A stretch of DNA of 64,000 nt from Branchipolynoe longqiensis (GCA_030323885.1 CM059193.1:72019543-72083542); one strand, 5' to 3'. Counted from the first letter of the stretch, positions 39,610 to 50,674 are shown. Notes: generated by a model from the sequence alone, not told the origin. Numbers and translations are program-made.

Positions 39610-40075
39610 TGGCGGGGAGGGAGGTAAGTGGGTAGGAGGGTGGGTAAGTGGGTAGGGGTCTGGGTAGGAGGGTGGGTAAGTGGTAGGTGGGTGGGTAAGT
39701 GGGTAGGTGGGTGGGTAGGAGGGTAGGAGGGTGGGTAGGAGTGTGGGTAAGTGGGTAGGAGGGTGGGTAAGTGGGTAGGAGTGTGGGTAAGTGGGTAGGA
39801 GTGTGGGTAAGTGGGTAGGTGGGTAGGAGGGTGGGTAAGTGGGTAGGAGCGTGGGTAAGTGGGTAGGAGTGTGGGTAAGTGGGTAGGTGGGTGGGTAGGA
39901 GGGTGGGTAGGAGTGTGGGTAAGTGGGTAGGAGTGTGGGTAAGTGGGGAGGAGTGTGGGTAAGTGGGTAGGAGTGTGGGTAAGTGGGTAGGAGTGTGGGT
40001 ATGTGAGTAGGAGCGTCGGTAAGTGGGTAGGAGTGTGGGTAAGTGGGTAGGTGGCTGGGTAGGAGGGTGGGGTGT
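39610..40075. repeat. G-rich minisatellite (GGGTAAGTGGGTAGGAGTGT)
   Basis: About 20 irregular units of GTGGGTAAGTGGGTAGGAG. Strongly G-rich on plus with frequent GGG tracts. Confidence 0.9.
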
Positions 40076-40089
40076 GAGTAGGATGTGGC

Positions 40090-40142
40090 GGTGGTTGGTT
40101 GTTGGAGTTTGATGTCCTGGCAACATCTAAGGTCATAACAGG
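40090..40142 (-). mobile_element. Orphan SINE-1 3' tail
   Basis: TTGGAGTTTGATGTCCTGGC then AACATCTAAGGTCATAACAG on plus. Confidence 0.8.
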
Positions 40143-40192
40143 ACGGGGTTGGGGTAAGTGAAGGGTGGGATTGAAGGAGAGGGAGAAAGGTT

Positions 40193-40480
40193 TGTTCGTT
40201 TATTGGGGCTTTTACGTCCTGGCAACATCTAAGGTCATATCAGGATGGTTATTGACTTGTGACAGCGCGCACTCATGGTGGCAGTATAGTGCTGCCCCAA
40301 TGGGAGACCAGGCCGCTGGCAACATGACATGATTTCCCACTCAGTCACATTATCCTGATACTGAGCCAAACAGTCTTTGTCCTATCCTATTAATGCCGAG
40401 CGTGAGGCTAGGTAGCGACAAGTATCAATTTTGTAAGCCACCGGTTTTACTCGGCCGGGATTCGAACTCCCGATCGGGGG
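40193..40480 (-). mobile_element. SINE-1 copy, partial head
   Basis: GCTTTTACGTCCTGGCAACA, GCAGTATAGTGCTGCCCCAA, AGCGACAAGTATCAATTTTG, then GGATTCGAACTCCCGATC (B-box side, plus-strand reading). Confidence 0.85.
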
Positions 40481-40556
40481 TCGGCGGCAAGGACTGACTG
40501 TACAAGGTGTGATCGGAAGAAGGATAGTGTGGGTTTGAAGTCGGATTGAGTCGGTT

Positions 40557-40606
40557 GAGGTGGGGGTGGGGGTGGGGGTGGGGTGGGGGTGGGGTGGGGG
40601 TAAGGA
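40557..40606. repeat. (GGGGGT)n G-rich run
   Basis: GGTGGGGGTGGGGGTGGGGG-type tract with many G-runs; potential G-quadruplex. Confidence 0.85.
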
Positions 40607-40690
40607 GCGGGAGGGAGTAATGGGTGAGAGGCAGGAGGGCTGAGGAGGTAAGGGGACCGGGTAGGGTTGGGAGGGAAGGCTGCGGATAAT

Positions 40691-42495
40691 GGCCCTGTCA
40701 CACTCTACGACATATAGCCTCAACGCATGCCAACGTATGCGATTTTGCGCAAACACGTCTGTGTATGTCGACGTACGTTATGTATACGTTGGGTATACAT
40801 CGTATACGTTCAGGGTACATTGGCACACATCGTCGTACGGCGAAGTACGTCAGGGCTCTGACATTTTTTTGAACATTTTCAAAAGTTTGGCAACGTGCGC
40901 CTTATACGTTCGGCATACGCCATGTGTACGTTATTCATACCTTGCCTCGCCGGTGCGAAAGTACAGTCCTCGACCAGTCCGCGTGCTGCCAATGTATGCA
41001 TACAGGGGCTGTCACATTATGCCACATCGCGCCAACGTACACCGACGAATGTGATTTTTGGCCGCTACGTCAGGATACATTGTTATGCGTTACACATGCA
41101 TTAGGCGCTCGTTGGTATATGTCAATGTATGTCAATGTTGAGATACGTCGTCACGAGTCAGGGGATCAGCAAAGTTTTGTGCATGCACAAAACTTTCGAC
41201 ATATGACAACATTCGACATGTGTGGATTTTACGTTGGCCGTATGTAATGCATATGTTAGGCATACGTCGATGTCCTTTAGACATATGTTAGACAAATGTT
41301 GTTCACTACGTTGTACTACTTTGACCTATGTTAAAGGCAGTGGGAATGTACAGTCTGTGTACTGACAACGTATGGATAACGTATGTCTAACATATGTCAA
41401 ATGTATGTTTAGCATTTCTCTAGCATGTCTTGATGTATGTAACGTATGAGGCATAGTTCTGGTGATCGAATAACTTATATAATGTTCACCGGCGTTCTGT
41501 GAACGTACCATGAGCGTAATTCGAGCATTTTTCACTTGGAAGCACGTTCGCCACATGTTGGTTATAAGTTGGCCATACGCTATGTATATGGTATGTACAC
41601 ATCCAAGTTTGGCCCCCACACTGAAAAGTTCAATGTAAAAAAGTGATTTTACATGTTGGCTGCGTGCTTGCGAGATGCATCGTAATGTGACAGGGCTTTT
41701 ACGTACTCCTAACCTAACATACTTCGCATACTTTGAACAAATGCCTGCCATATCTCCTGCATATTTAACGTATGCGCCATACTTCTGGCGATGGAGTAAT
41801 GTATGTTATGGTGCTGTCACATTACGACACTTCTCGCCAACGCGCTTCGACATATGTGATTTTTTGGCGGAACGTCAGGGTACGTCAGGAAGCGTTATGC
41901 GCGCGTTAGGCGCGCGTTGGTATTCATTGATGGACGGCGATAGTCGGCGAGGGTTGGCAGCGCACATCAGAGAATCGGCGAAGTCTTGTGCTTGCACAAA
42001 ACTTTTGACGTGCGACAACGCGCGGGTGCTAACATTATGGCGACGTTAGGGGCGCGTCGAGATACGTTAAACGCGCTGGAATAACATTATGCGAACGCTA
42101 GGCACATGCCACGCGCGTGTGAGGCTTGTTGTGCCAAACTGTTGCTTTGTTTGTTTGTTGTTGTTTTTCATCCTAGCAACATCTAAGGTCATTTCAGGAT
42201 GGCGCGCCAAACTTTTTTTTTTTTTTCCTCACAACGTCGGCCGCACGCTACCAATACGTTGCGCTGACGTGTCTCGACGATGAAAAGTGATTTTGCGCAT
42301 TGTCGGCACGCTGGCAAGAAGCGTCATCATGTGACAGGCCTATAACGTTGGCCAGCGTCCCATGAGCATATGTGAGCATTTTACGAACGTGCTGCAAACG
42401 TTTTGTGAGGCACACATTACACCACTCGACCTCTCATTCGGTGTCATATGCGAGCAATACGTTATGCGTATGTTATGCTACGTTCTACATACGTT
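40691..42495. mobile_element. Nested cluster of E-family inverted-repeat elements
   Basis: Three E-type left ends occur: GGCCCTGTCACACTCTACGA (40691), GGGGCTGTCACATTATGCCA (41004) and GGTGCTGTCACATTACGACA (41810). Right ends are CGTAATGTGACAGGGC (to 41696) and ATCATGTGACAGGCC (to 42340). The simplest reading is an outer copy (40691-41003, 41697-41809, 42341-~42495) invaded by two more. Central palindromes occur at 41174-41193 and 41983-42002, as in E1. Interiors are rich in CGTATG or GCGCG motifs. A SINE-1 tail scrap (CATCCTAGCAACATCTAAGG, minus) lies at 42150-42203 inside the third copy. No transposase. Confidence 0.7.
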
Positions 42496-43055
42496 CTGAC
42501 TGGGGTGGTGACTGGGGTGGGGATTGAGGTGGTGACTGGGGTGGGGACTGAGGTGGGGACTTGGGTGGGGACTGGGGTGGTGACTGGGGTGGGGACTGGG
42601 GTGGGGACTGAGGTGGTGACTGGGGTGGGGGCTGGAGTGGGTGACTGGGGTGGATGACTGATGTGGGGACTTGGTGGGGACTTGGGTGGGGACTAGGGTG
42701 GGGACTTGGGTGGGGACTAGGGTGGGGACTGGGGTGGGGACTGAGATGGGGACTGGGATGGGGACTAGGATGAGGACTGATGTGGTGACTGGGGTGGGGA
42801 CTGATGTGGGGAATGTGGTAGTGACTGGGGTTGTGACTGGGGTTGTGACTGGGGTTGTGACTGGGGTGTGGACTGGGGCAGTGACTGGATGAGGACTGAG
42901 GTGGTGACTTTTGAGGTGACTGGGGTGGGGGCTGGGCGGGGACTGGGGTGGGGACTGGGGCCGGGGACTGGGTGGGGACTGGGGTGGGGACTGGGGCCGG
43001 AGACTGGGCGGGGACTGGGTGGGGACTGGGTGGGGACTGGGCCCCAGGGACTAGG
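42496..43055. repeat. 12-bp G-rich minisatellite (GGGGACTGGGGT)
   Basis: About 45 units with variants (GGTGACTGGGGT, GGGGACTTGGGT, GGGGACTGATGT). Plus-strand frames give Val-Gly-Thr repeats of no significance. Confidence 0.9.
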
Positions 43056-44463
43056 GTTGAGGATCGGGGTTAGCCAGCATTATCCAAGCAGGAAACTAGG
43101 ATCAGCAACAACATCTGGCCATCGCAACCACACCCTCTATTTTTAAGGATGATCCATAATTAGTAAGGATGAACCAGCTATCATGTGATCGCTATCAGTG
43201 TCTCTTCAAATATTTTTAGCTAGCATCTAAATTTGAATAAATACCCAGAACCACACCATCCCCCTAAAAACCCCGACTCTCCATTCGCTCCTTTCAAAAC
43301 CCAATTAGGTGGATTTTTTTAATAGTTTAATTCATTGTCTCATGTATAATAATCTAATGTTACCTCTAAAGCTCATTATTACTGTATACCGATGACGTCA
43401 TTCCAGATTCACCTGCATATGCAATGAAGCCATTAGTTGAGATATCGCTCTCATTGAATAGACAATAACCAGATAACACAAAACACAAAGAAGGACAAAC
43501 ATCGGTAAATTTCAAAATGTCCACTTCACATTGTTTACCCACACATAGACTTCTACATATCAAATTAAAGCTCCTCACTTGACGGATTCAAAGATGCCGG
43601 TTATAATTATAAACAACACACTTTTTGAAATTTAGATTTTTTTTTTTTTACAACTTTTCTCTCTATGGCCAGATCCCACACTTAAGCCTTACCGAGATGC
43701 TGCTTGCTGCGCAGACAAAGAGTCGCCCCGAGCTGCTCCCCGCACACCCCGAGACACTCACTGCCACCGGGCAACCCTTACACACCCACCCACACACACA
43801 CAGCGACACTCACACACCCACACACACACACCCGACACCGCACTAATGTGACAACGCGCCAGCTCTGCGATGATCTATGGCTGCTCGGGCTACAATTAAA
43901 ACTTTACAGGTTGCCCGCCAAAAACAACACCTGGGGTCGTCAGCGAAGCGCTTAATCACCCCTCTAGTCATGGCGCAGATCGAAGATGGATACCTCCCGG
44001 CTGCCCCCCCCCCCCCATCCCCCTCCTCTCTCAGGCTTCCCTTTCCCAGTCCTTCCCCCTAAACCTCCACCCCGCCGCTCTCCATAGCAGCTACAAGCCA
44101 GGCATCTGACACCCCATACCCCTAACAGCCCCCACCCCTCCACTCCTCTACCACCCCCATATGCCCCAAATCTTACTATCCTCTCCTTTCAACTTGCTGC
44201 CCCCCCCCCCCCACCCCACACGCCACAGCCATTGCAGGAAAGCCCCCCCCCCCCCATATCACCCCACCAATCCACAATCCTCTCCCCCCAACTCTTTATA
44301 GAGGTAACCCCCTTTGTTGACTTATTTATTATCCAACCAAGTCTGCTGGTTTTACTTTATTTGTTATTTTCCCTTGGTTTAATTATAATCTACTGTTTAC
44401 TTCAATTTGAAATAACTTTTTGACGGGTTAACTTTTGCAGATATCCGAAGTGAAAATATCTGA
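43056..44463. other. No gene seen; CA-, C- and T-runs
   Basis: AT-rich unique DNA to 43650, (CA)n near 43785-43835, GC-rich 43840-44000, several C-runs 44005-44260. No coding region is recognised. Confidence 0.5.
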
Positions 44464-44535
44464 AATCAATTTCGGACACCATAAGCTTCAGCACACCATA
44501 AGCATCAGACACCATAAGCTTCACCATAAGCTCTA
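44464..44535. repeat. Short tandem repeat ACACCATAAGCTTCAG
   Basis: Four irregular copies of a ~16-bp unit. Confidence 0.8.
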
Positions 44536-44765
44536 GAGCGCATTGATTTTTATCATCAGCTATTGGATGTCAAACATGGTCATTCTGACATAGTTATTTG
44601 GAGGAAACCCGCTGCTACCATATAGGCTACTCGTTCTGTTAAGCAGCAAGGGGTATTTTATATGCACTTTCCCACAGACAGGACAGCACATACCACATCC
44701 TTTGATAAACCAGTTGTGGACCACTGCTTTGAACAGAAAATAGCCATTAATTTGAGTTAATATTC
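44530..44765 (+). mobile_element. SINE-4 copy (mollusc-type core)
   Basis: CATTGATTTTTATCATCAGC, CTATTGGATGTCAAACATGG, GGAGGAAACCCGCTGC, AGCAGCAAGGGGTATTTTAT, CCCACAGACAGGACAGCACA, TTGTGGACCACTG. Same family as 19023-19262. Confidence 0.75.
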
Positions 44766-44846
44766 CTGCCATGCAACAATACATATTTCATGAGTGCACC
44801 GCTATCTAAGTTGAATGTATAGGATATAATCTAGGTAAGCACATTG

Positions 44847-45509
44847 TATGCAGGTATTGTATGTAGGTATTGCAGGTATAGCAATACCTCAGGGAGTTTG
44901 ATGCCCCTGCCTTGCAGAGTTGTAAACCACTGCCTTGTGGTAAAGGTTCTTGACAGAACCGAAGACTAAGGGAGCAAACCCTAAACAGAAAACCATGTCA
45001 CAGCATTAAGGGCAGTTGATGTATGCAACTCCCAACATCTCCCGACCAGCCACTGCAGGGACAAATAGTTTTGTGCCTGTCTTGACATGTTCTTGCCGGT
45101 GTGAAACCTCTATTTGCTCCCCGAGAGAATGCCGCTGGTAACTTGCAAAAGCCAGAAGCACTTCAACACTTTTGCAGGCAGCTTTCATGAAATGTACTTG
45201 AATGGACGGGGCTGCCCTCGATGGAAGATCTTCTGATCAAAAAGAATCTCCGGTGGACTGGACACCTCATGAGGATGTCATCAGACAGGCTACCAAAGCA
45301 GATCCTCTATTCTCAACTGTCTTCTGGTTACAGAAAGAGAGGGCGCCCTCGTCTCCGGTTCAAGGATACCATCACGAGAAACCTGAAGCTGAGAGACATT
45401 AAGACCGACTCATGGACGCAACTCTCACAGCAGAGAGCTAAATGGAGAGCGGCAGTCAAGTAATGAAAGCAGTCTTTGTTGCATCGCGACCGACAGCATG
45501 ATGATGATG
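44847..45509 (+). mobile_element. LINE-B copy 2, 663 bp, with 10-bp target-site duplication
   Basis: AAGCACATTG at 44837-44846 and 45510-45519 flanks the insert. Its last 306 bp (from GGACGGGGCTGCCCTC at 45204) match copy 1 at 9190-9501 and end in (ATG)n. The first ~357 bp are unmatched elsewhere here and do not give the expected upstream polyprotein, so they may be degraded LINE or foreign sequence joined during insertion. Confidence 0.85.
45206..45463 (+). pseudogene. Non-LTR reverse transcriptase C-terminal remnant
   Basis: Same frame as at 9192-9449, with small changes: TGLPSMEDLLIKKNLRWTGH, LMRMSSDRLPKQ, RKRGRPRLRFKDTITRN, WRAAVK-stop. It retains RLRFKD where copy 1 has RLWFKD. A TGA lies 16 bases upstream in frame, so there is no functional polyprotein. 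Confidence 0.85.
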
Positions 45510-45659
45510 AAGCACATTGGTTTAGAACATTTGAAGCGTTTATTTTATTATGCAGCTTTAAGAGACTTCATCCTGACTCATCTTTGAGGTCAACAGAAGG
45601 TCTCCAATATAGGGAAAGTCCTCAGTAAATCTACGGAATTGTCGACAGATAATGGGTTC

Positions 45660-45722
45660 AGAAGAAGAAGAAGAAGAAGAAGAAGAAAGAAAAAGGAGAA
45701 GGAAAAGAAGAAGGAGAATAAC
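45660..45722. repeat. (GAA)n microsatellite
   Basis: Nine pure GAA units, then degenerate purine tract. Confidence 0.9.
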
Positions 45723-45777
45723 AATTTAATAAAAGGATAATTCTTTGGAAAGCAAGTGTAGGAAAGCACCTTTTAAT

Positions 45778-46098
45778 TGGGACGCAATGGCCGAATCGGT
45801 AGAGCGCAGGCTACCCTTGTGAAAGGTCGGGAGATTGAGTCCCGGTCGATTTAAGCTATTAACTTAGAAAATTGATACCTGTCGCTACCTAGCCTTACAT
45901 TACTAGGATAGGTCAAGGACTGGTTAGCTCAGTATTAGGATAATGTGACTCAGTGGGGTATTGAGCCATGGTGCCAAGGGCCCAGTCTCCCTGTGGGGCA
46001 GCACTATATTGTCATCATGAGCGGACTCGGTCACAAATTGGTACCAGTCCTGATATGTCCTTAGATGTTGCTAGGGTGTAAACCCCCAACCAACAAAC
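45778..46098 (+). mobile_element. SINE-1 copy with good tRNA-like head
   Basis: Head GCAATGGCCGAATCGGTAGA then GCGCAGGCT; body and tail to GATGTTGCTAGGGTGTAAAC then CCCCCAACCAACAAAC. The GGCGCTCGG segment after TAGCCT is deleted. Confidence 0.85.
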
Positions 46099-46214
46099 AG
46101 CACTATTAATGTATTTTAATCCAGCAAAAACATTCTGCACGCATAATCACAAATCGCCACCTTATCATCTCAGTAGCAGAAACTGTTGGTGTTGTAGATT
46201 CATTGATTAATTAG

Positions 46215-46262
46215 GTCCTTATGACCTTAGATGTTGCCAGGACGTAAAACTCTAGCAAATAA
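46215..46262 (+). mobile_element. Orphan SINE-1 3' tail
   Basis: TGACCTTAGATGTTGCCAGG then ACGTAAAACTC only. Confidence 0.8.
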
Positions 46263-46364
46263 ACTTCAAAATTGGTTTGTTAGTGTAACCTTATCAGTGG
46301 CACACCCCTCACAAACCTACTCACAGATCACCCATCTTGTTTACTAACTTCTGAACCTCAAAGG

Positions 46365-46618
46365 TTGGTTGTTGGAGTTCTACGTCCTGGCAACATCTAA
46401 GGTGATATCAGGACGGGTACCGACCTGTGACAGTGCGCCCTCCTCGCGGCTTTATAGTCTCTCCCACTGGGATACCAGGCTGCCAGCAGCATGCCCTGAT
46501 ATCCTACTCAGTCACATTATCCTGACACTGAGCCAAGCAGTCCTTGCCCTATCCTAATAATGCCAAGCGCCTGGCTAGGAAGCGACAAATATCAATTTTT
46601 AAGTCATTGGTTTGACTT
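46365..46618 (-). mobile_element. SINE-1 copy, headless
   Basis: GGAGTTCTACGTCCTGGCAA, CACATTATCCTGACACTGAG, GGCTAGGAAGCGACAAATAT, AAGTCATTGGTTTGACTTGA on plus. Confidence 0.85.
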
Positions 46619-47139
46619 GACAAGGTGTAGAATGGCTAAAGCTCAAATCTGTGGTTGTGTAGGCAGGCTATAGTGAAATCAATACAGACGAAGAGAAAGG
46701 AAGAGTATAAAGTGTGAAAGAAGAGAGAGAGTCAAGCCCTCTGGTTTATTATTTATGTGGTACATGGGTTCATTGTAGAGTATCACCCCACCCTTTTCCC
46801 CCAAAGGGAAACAAGCATTCTTAGTTCTACCAATAGGGATCCAGCATTCCTGGTCCCTATGGTTACCAGTGATCTGCCCACCACCACCAAGCTATGGGGC
46901 TCTCCTAGCCACCACCTGCCTTGAGCCTGAGTGTGGTGATCGTACCTAGTAGAGGGTGGAGGGGGTAGGCTCTGAGTGCCCCTTACACACAGCCCTGCCA
47001 GCACCACTATGTCTATTTACATCCCATTCAGCCACCACCAGCACCGACATATACATACATGCACCTGGTCACGTATACTCGATCAGTAATAGAACATTTG
47101 CATTCCGCCCAATGCAGTAAATCGGAATATTTTACAAGG
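46619..47139. other. No gene seen
   Basis: Unique DNA. Confidence 0.45.
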
Positions 47140-47378
47140 GGTTCGAACCAACCTATGGGTTCGAATCCCACGATCTACTTAAAACAGAGAGATGGACGCT
47201 CAACTCATTCGGCCTCCTGCTTGGTGTTGTAGCACTAGGTTTGTAGAGACAGATTTGTCGCCCTCTCGGCTGGAAGATCACCCCTTTAGGAAGCCCTGCA
47301 GTGACCTTACTACATGTCCTAGTCCTGATATGACCGTAGATGTTGCCAGGATGTAAAACTCCAACAACTAACCAACCA
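47140..47378. mobile_element. SINE-1 pieces in opposite orientations
   Basis: 47140-47215 is a minus-strand head piece (GGGTTCGAATCCCACGATCT, CTCAACTCATTCGGCC). 47322-47378 is a plus-strand tail (TGATATGACCGTAGATGTTG, CCAGGATGTAAAACTCC). The ~105 bp between is unrelated. Confidence 0.65.
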
Positions 47379-47424
47379 ACTACAATGTTGGAGGTTACAT
47401 ACAAAACGAGAAGGCTGTTCAAGT

Positions 47425-48400
47425 TAACCATGTAAAATACATCCAAAACATCATTTTAACACACATCAATAGCATCATTTTAACACACACAACAAATTCA
47501 ACTAAGATTGTATTGATTACAGTTAAGCCAACAGAATTGTTTCTCACAAGAAAAGAGTTGGACAAAAACGTTTGGGTTGATGTATGGTGTCGATATGCAA
47601 ATTTTCATATCTGGGTCATTCTCTAAAACTGGGCACAAAAGTGTGACATGGAAACCAAAAGTGAAAACCTTCCAAATAATAGCAAATATCCTGTCAAATA
47701 ATAGCCTAATCCAAAGTACTATGAAGGTTTGCATGTTGTGCATATGTCAGAGTTGAAAAACTTGAGTTTCACTTTTTGATTTAGATCTTATACAAATTGA
47801 GCAATACATTAATATCACTCGTGTAACATGAAAATCAAAGACACATCCAGAACCTCATTTTAACATATACAACATAGTCAAACAAGATTTTATTGATTAC
47901 TGTTAAGCAGAGAAAGTTATGACTTACAAGAAATTAAAAAAATAAAAAAGTTTTTAAAAAGTTTGGCTACATGTGTCAATGTGTAAATTTTCACATTTTC
48001 ACTCTAGCGCAAAATCATACAATTATAATTTTGATTTCTTTCATGGGATAAATTCAATACATGTAGAACTGCTAACATACCTAATAGACAGAGGCTGCAA
48101 TACCTATTTGACTTGATATCCATAAAACAAAGACTTAATTATCAGCATCGTAACGTGGAGACCAAATATGTGGTGCCCAGGTTTGGAGAATAACCCATCT
48201 TCACTTTCGCACAAAATCATATAAGCATATTTTGGATACGTTCTGTGGGATAGATTAAATACATGTAGTATTGCTAATATTCCTAATACACAGAGTCAAC
48301 AATAACTATTTGACTTACTATCCGTAAATCTGACAAAATCGTTAACAATGCAATGTGGAAACCCAACATGTGGTACGCAGTTTCTGAGAATGACCCATAT
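47425..48400. mobile_element. Element K copy 1: reiterated TIR-bearing repeat
   Basis: Contains the sequence shared with 57393-57968 (CTAAAACTGGGCACAAAAGT, ACATGGAAACCAAAAGTGAA, AACCTTCCAAATAATAGC). GGGTCATTCTCTAAAACTGG at 47613 and its near-inverse CAGTTTCTGAGAATGACCCA at 48383 form an inverted pair. Segments such as ACATCCARAACMTCATTTTAAC recur ~400 bp apart, and the end motif GAGAATAACCCAT recurs internally at 48185. Non-coding. Confidence 0.65.
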
Positions 48401-48797
48401 ATGATGGTGGTGTCGTTAATGATTATTTAGAGCACCGCGGGGGAAACAAATAGATATACAAATTCATTGAGTAATGAACTAAAAAGCTAGTGTGGTAAAT
48501 GTAAGTAAATGCAGATCTATTCGGTGATACTGCAAGTCTGCAGTATGTACACATTTGCTCAGTGAGTCTTCATATGCATCGGCACAGACTGTGTGTGTGT
48601 TGCCTTAAATTATAGACATCGTGCCCTCTGGCGGCGGCTTCTGTGTGTATAAGGCAGGGAATGCAAACAATGACATGAGTACAGTCAACCCGCAATAATC
48701 AGGATGAGATGTTCGATTATCCTGAGATTGTAGGGGAAAAGATTTTGATTTTAAAGTTGTATAGTCTGATGGTTTTGATGGGCCATTTTCTGATCCT

Positions 48798-49606
48798 TTT
48801 CTTTGGTGATGAATTTATTTACCCTGCTCATTGTTCATGTTGTTCGTCAGCATGGGTAATTTGCGGGTGAACGAGGACTGCTCCTGCGGTGGTGCCACCA
48901 GGGCTCGAACCTCAATGACCAAAAAACCCCTGTCGAACCTCCACGGAACCAATCGCGGCACGCGAGATCTGACGTCACTTCCGGTCGATGACAAGCCACT
49001 AGATCCTGGAATTCCGCACATCACCTCCAGACACCGGACCAACAACAACTACAAGCTTACTCAGCTGCCCACCCATCCCCACAAGAACAAGACCACCTTG
49101 ATAGGGTTCAGAGCCTGATTTCCTGATGTTGACTTAATTTGATTGATTGTTCTTCATGTGCTTGATTGACCACACTTGTTGATTAACCATTACCTCTTAT
49201 TGACTTCATTTGATTGATTGTTCTTCATTTGATTGATTGACCAGACTTGTTGAATAACCATTACCTATTATTGACTTCATTTGATTGATTGTTCTTCATT
49301 TGCTTGATTGACCACACTTGTTGATTAACCATTACCTATTATTGACTTCATTTGATTGATTGTTCTTCATTTGATTGATTTACCACACTTGTTGGTTAAC
49401 CATTACCTATTATTGACTTCATTTGATTGATTGTTCTTCATTTGATTGATTGACCAGACTTGTTGAATAACCATTACCTCTTATAATGAGGACTGTCATT
49501 GAATAAAGCCCATGTCATGCAGTTCCTTGTTTGTGTTGTAAATTATGGATAAGTGTGTTAACACTTGTTTTCATCGCTGGGCACCACTGATCCAAAGACA
49601 TTATAT
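48798..49606 (+). other. Unidentified ~800-bp insert with a 95-codon frame, a 71-bp array and AATAAA
   Basis: It lies inside MITE-D sequence. From 48831 a 95-codon frame runs to a stop at 49116-49118 (starts MFMLFVSMGNLRVNEDCSCG), basic and Thr/His-rich in its second half; no family recognised. The 71-bp array follows, then GAATAAAGCCCATG (49500). The order resembles a 3' exon or the 3' end of a retroposed transcript, but there is no poly-A tail or clear target duplication. Confidence 0.4.
49125..49495. repeat. 71-bp tandem repeat, about five units
   Basis: Units carry TGACTTCATTTGATTGATTG, TTCTTCATTTG, ATTGACCACACTTGTTG and TTAACCATTACCTATTAT. Period is 71 bp (49201 to 49272). Confidence 0.9.
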
Positions 49607-49760
49607 TGGGCGTTATAATCTATTTTCCATTGATATATTTTAATTTAGTCTGACATAGCTTTTCTTTTAAATGGCTACCATGCAATAATTGAAGTGAAAA
49701 CATCCTAAATTAATTTTGGCAGGTTTGACGAAATTGGCTTATTATCCTTTTTATGCAGCA

Positions 49761-50579
49761 ATAGATTGTAAAATATTTGGGAATTTTATTTATATATTTC
49801 TTTATACGGTACTTATTTGGCCCATAGTGTGTAAGCTCCCAAAAGGGTGCTTGTTTTCAACTCTGGACAGCTGTGGGGAATGTTATTGTGTATGCCCGGG
49901 TTCCACTTCCGGGCTGGTATCCTGGACGTCCACCAGTATTTATTTAAGTAGTTAGTATCTATGTTAGTTTTTTTTTGTTTTTTTTTGGTATAACTTCCTA
50001 TCATATAACTAATATATTAGCCTACTATGTACATCTGGTGAGATGGTAATAGGCTTGTGGATGAGGACGCATTCCCAGAATTTGTTTGTTTTGTTTGCAG
50101 CTTTCCTTTCACTTGTACCTTGTCCCTAGTTAGTGTCTAGATGTGCCAGAACACATCCATATTCTTCGGGACTGCGACTAGGTGGGGGTGATTTTTATTT
50201 AGTGCTATGCACCCAAGCAGGTGACGGCTGCATTGGTACTCTGCAGCCAACGGGCTGCCAGGTACCAGCTAGCTAGGTCACCTGACTGATACCCAACTAC
50301 ATTGGGACTCTGCAGCCAATGGGCTTCTGAGTATCAGCTAGTGTAACCTGACTGATACCCGGATAAAAACCTATAAATAAGGGTGCAGGTCACATGCTCT
50401 GTCTCTTTCACCATGACCACCAGTCAGTTCAGACTATGTACACATGCCTGTAGCAATTATGTCGGGATTAACAAACCATGTGAGTAGAATGTTGTCTTCT
50501 TGTGGATGTTTCAGACACTGAGCCAACCAGGATAGCAGAAGTAGATAAGGGATATAGAAAAAGATACACAAACTTTTCA
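49761..50579. other. No gene seen; ~75-bp dimer at 50226-50360
   Basis: Two diverged copies of ACTCTGCAGCCAAYGGGCT, then CAGCTAG and ACCTGACTGATACCC. Remainder unrecognised. Confidence 0.5.
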
Positions 50580-50662
50580 AGATGCTTCAATAAATACATC
50601 AGTATCCATGTTTGATATGCAGAATCAAATTTATGTAAGCGTTTCAGTTTTTGGAAATTCCT
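50580..50662 (+). mobile_element. MITE-D fragment
   Basis: ACATCAGTATCCATGTTTGA then TATGCAGAATCAAATTTATG corresponds to 58350-58395 of the full copy. Confidence 0.6.
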
Positions 50663-50674
50663 TCAGTCAGTGTG

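Larger units (their letters stand above)
44766..45562 (+). mobile_element. MITE-D fragment interrupted by LINE-B
   Basis: 44766-44846 (GTGCACCGCTATCTAAGTTG) and 45520-45562 (ending TTATGCAGCTTTAA) together match the right half of the full MITE-D at 58086-58446. The LINE-B insertion and its 10-bp duplication separate them. Confidence 0.65.
48744..49760 (+). mobile_element. MITE-D copy split by an ~800-bp insertion
   Basis: 48744-48797 (TTTAAAGTTGTATAGTCTGA, TGGTTTTGA) matches the left end of MITE-D. 49607-49760 (TTTTAAATGGCTACCATGC, TTGAAGTGAAAACATCC, TTTTGGCA) matches its middle. The intervening DNA belongs to something else. Confidence 0.55.

Noticed and set aside
39610..40075. Telomeric or interstitial telomere repeat
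   Set aside because: G-rich with GGGTA motifs but the unit is ~20 bp and irregular, not TTAGGG.
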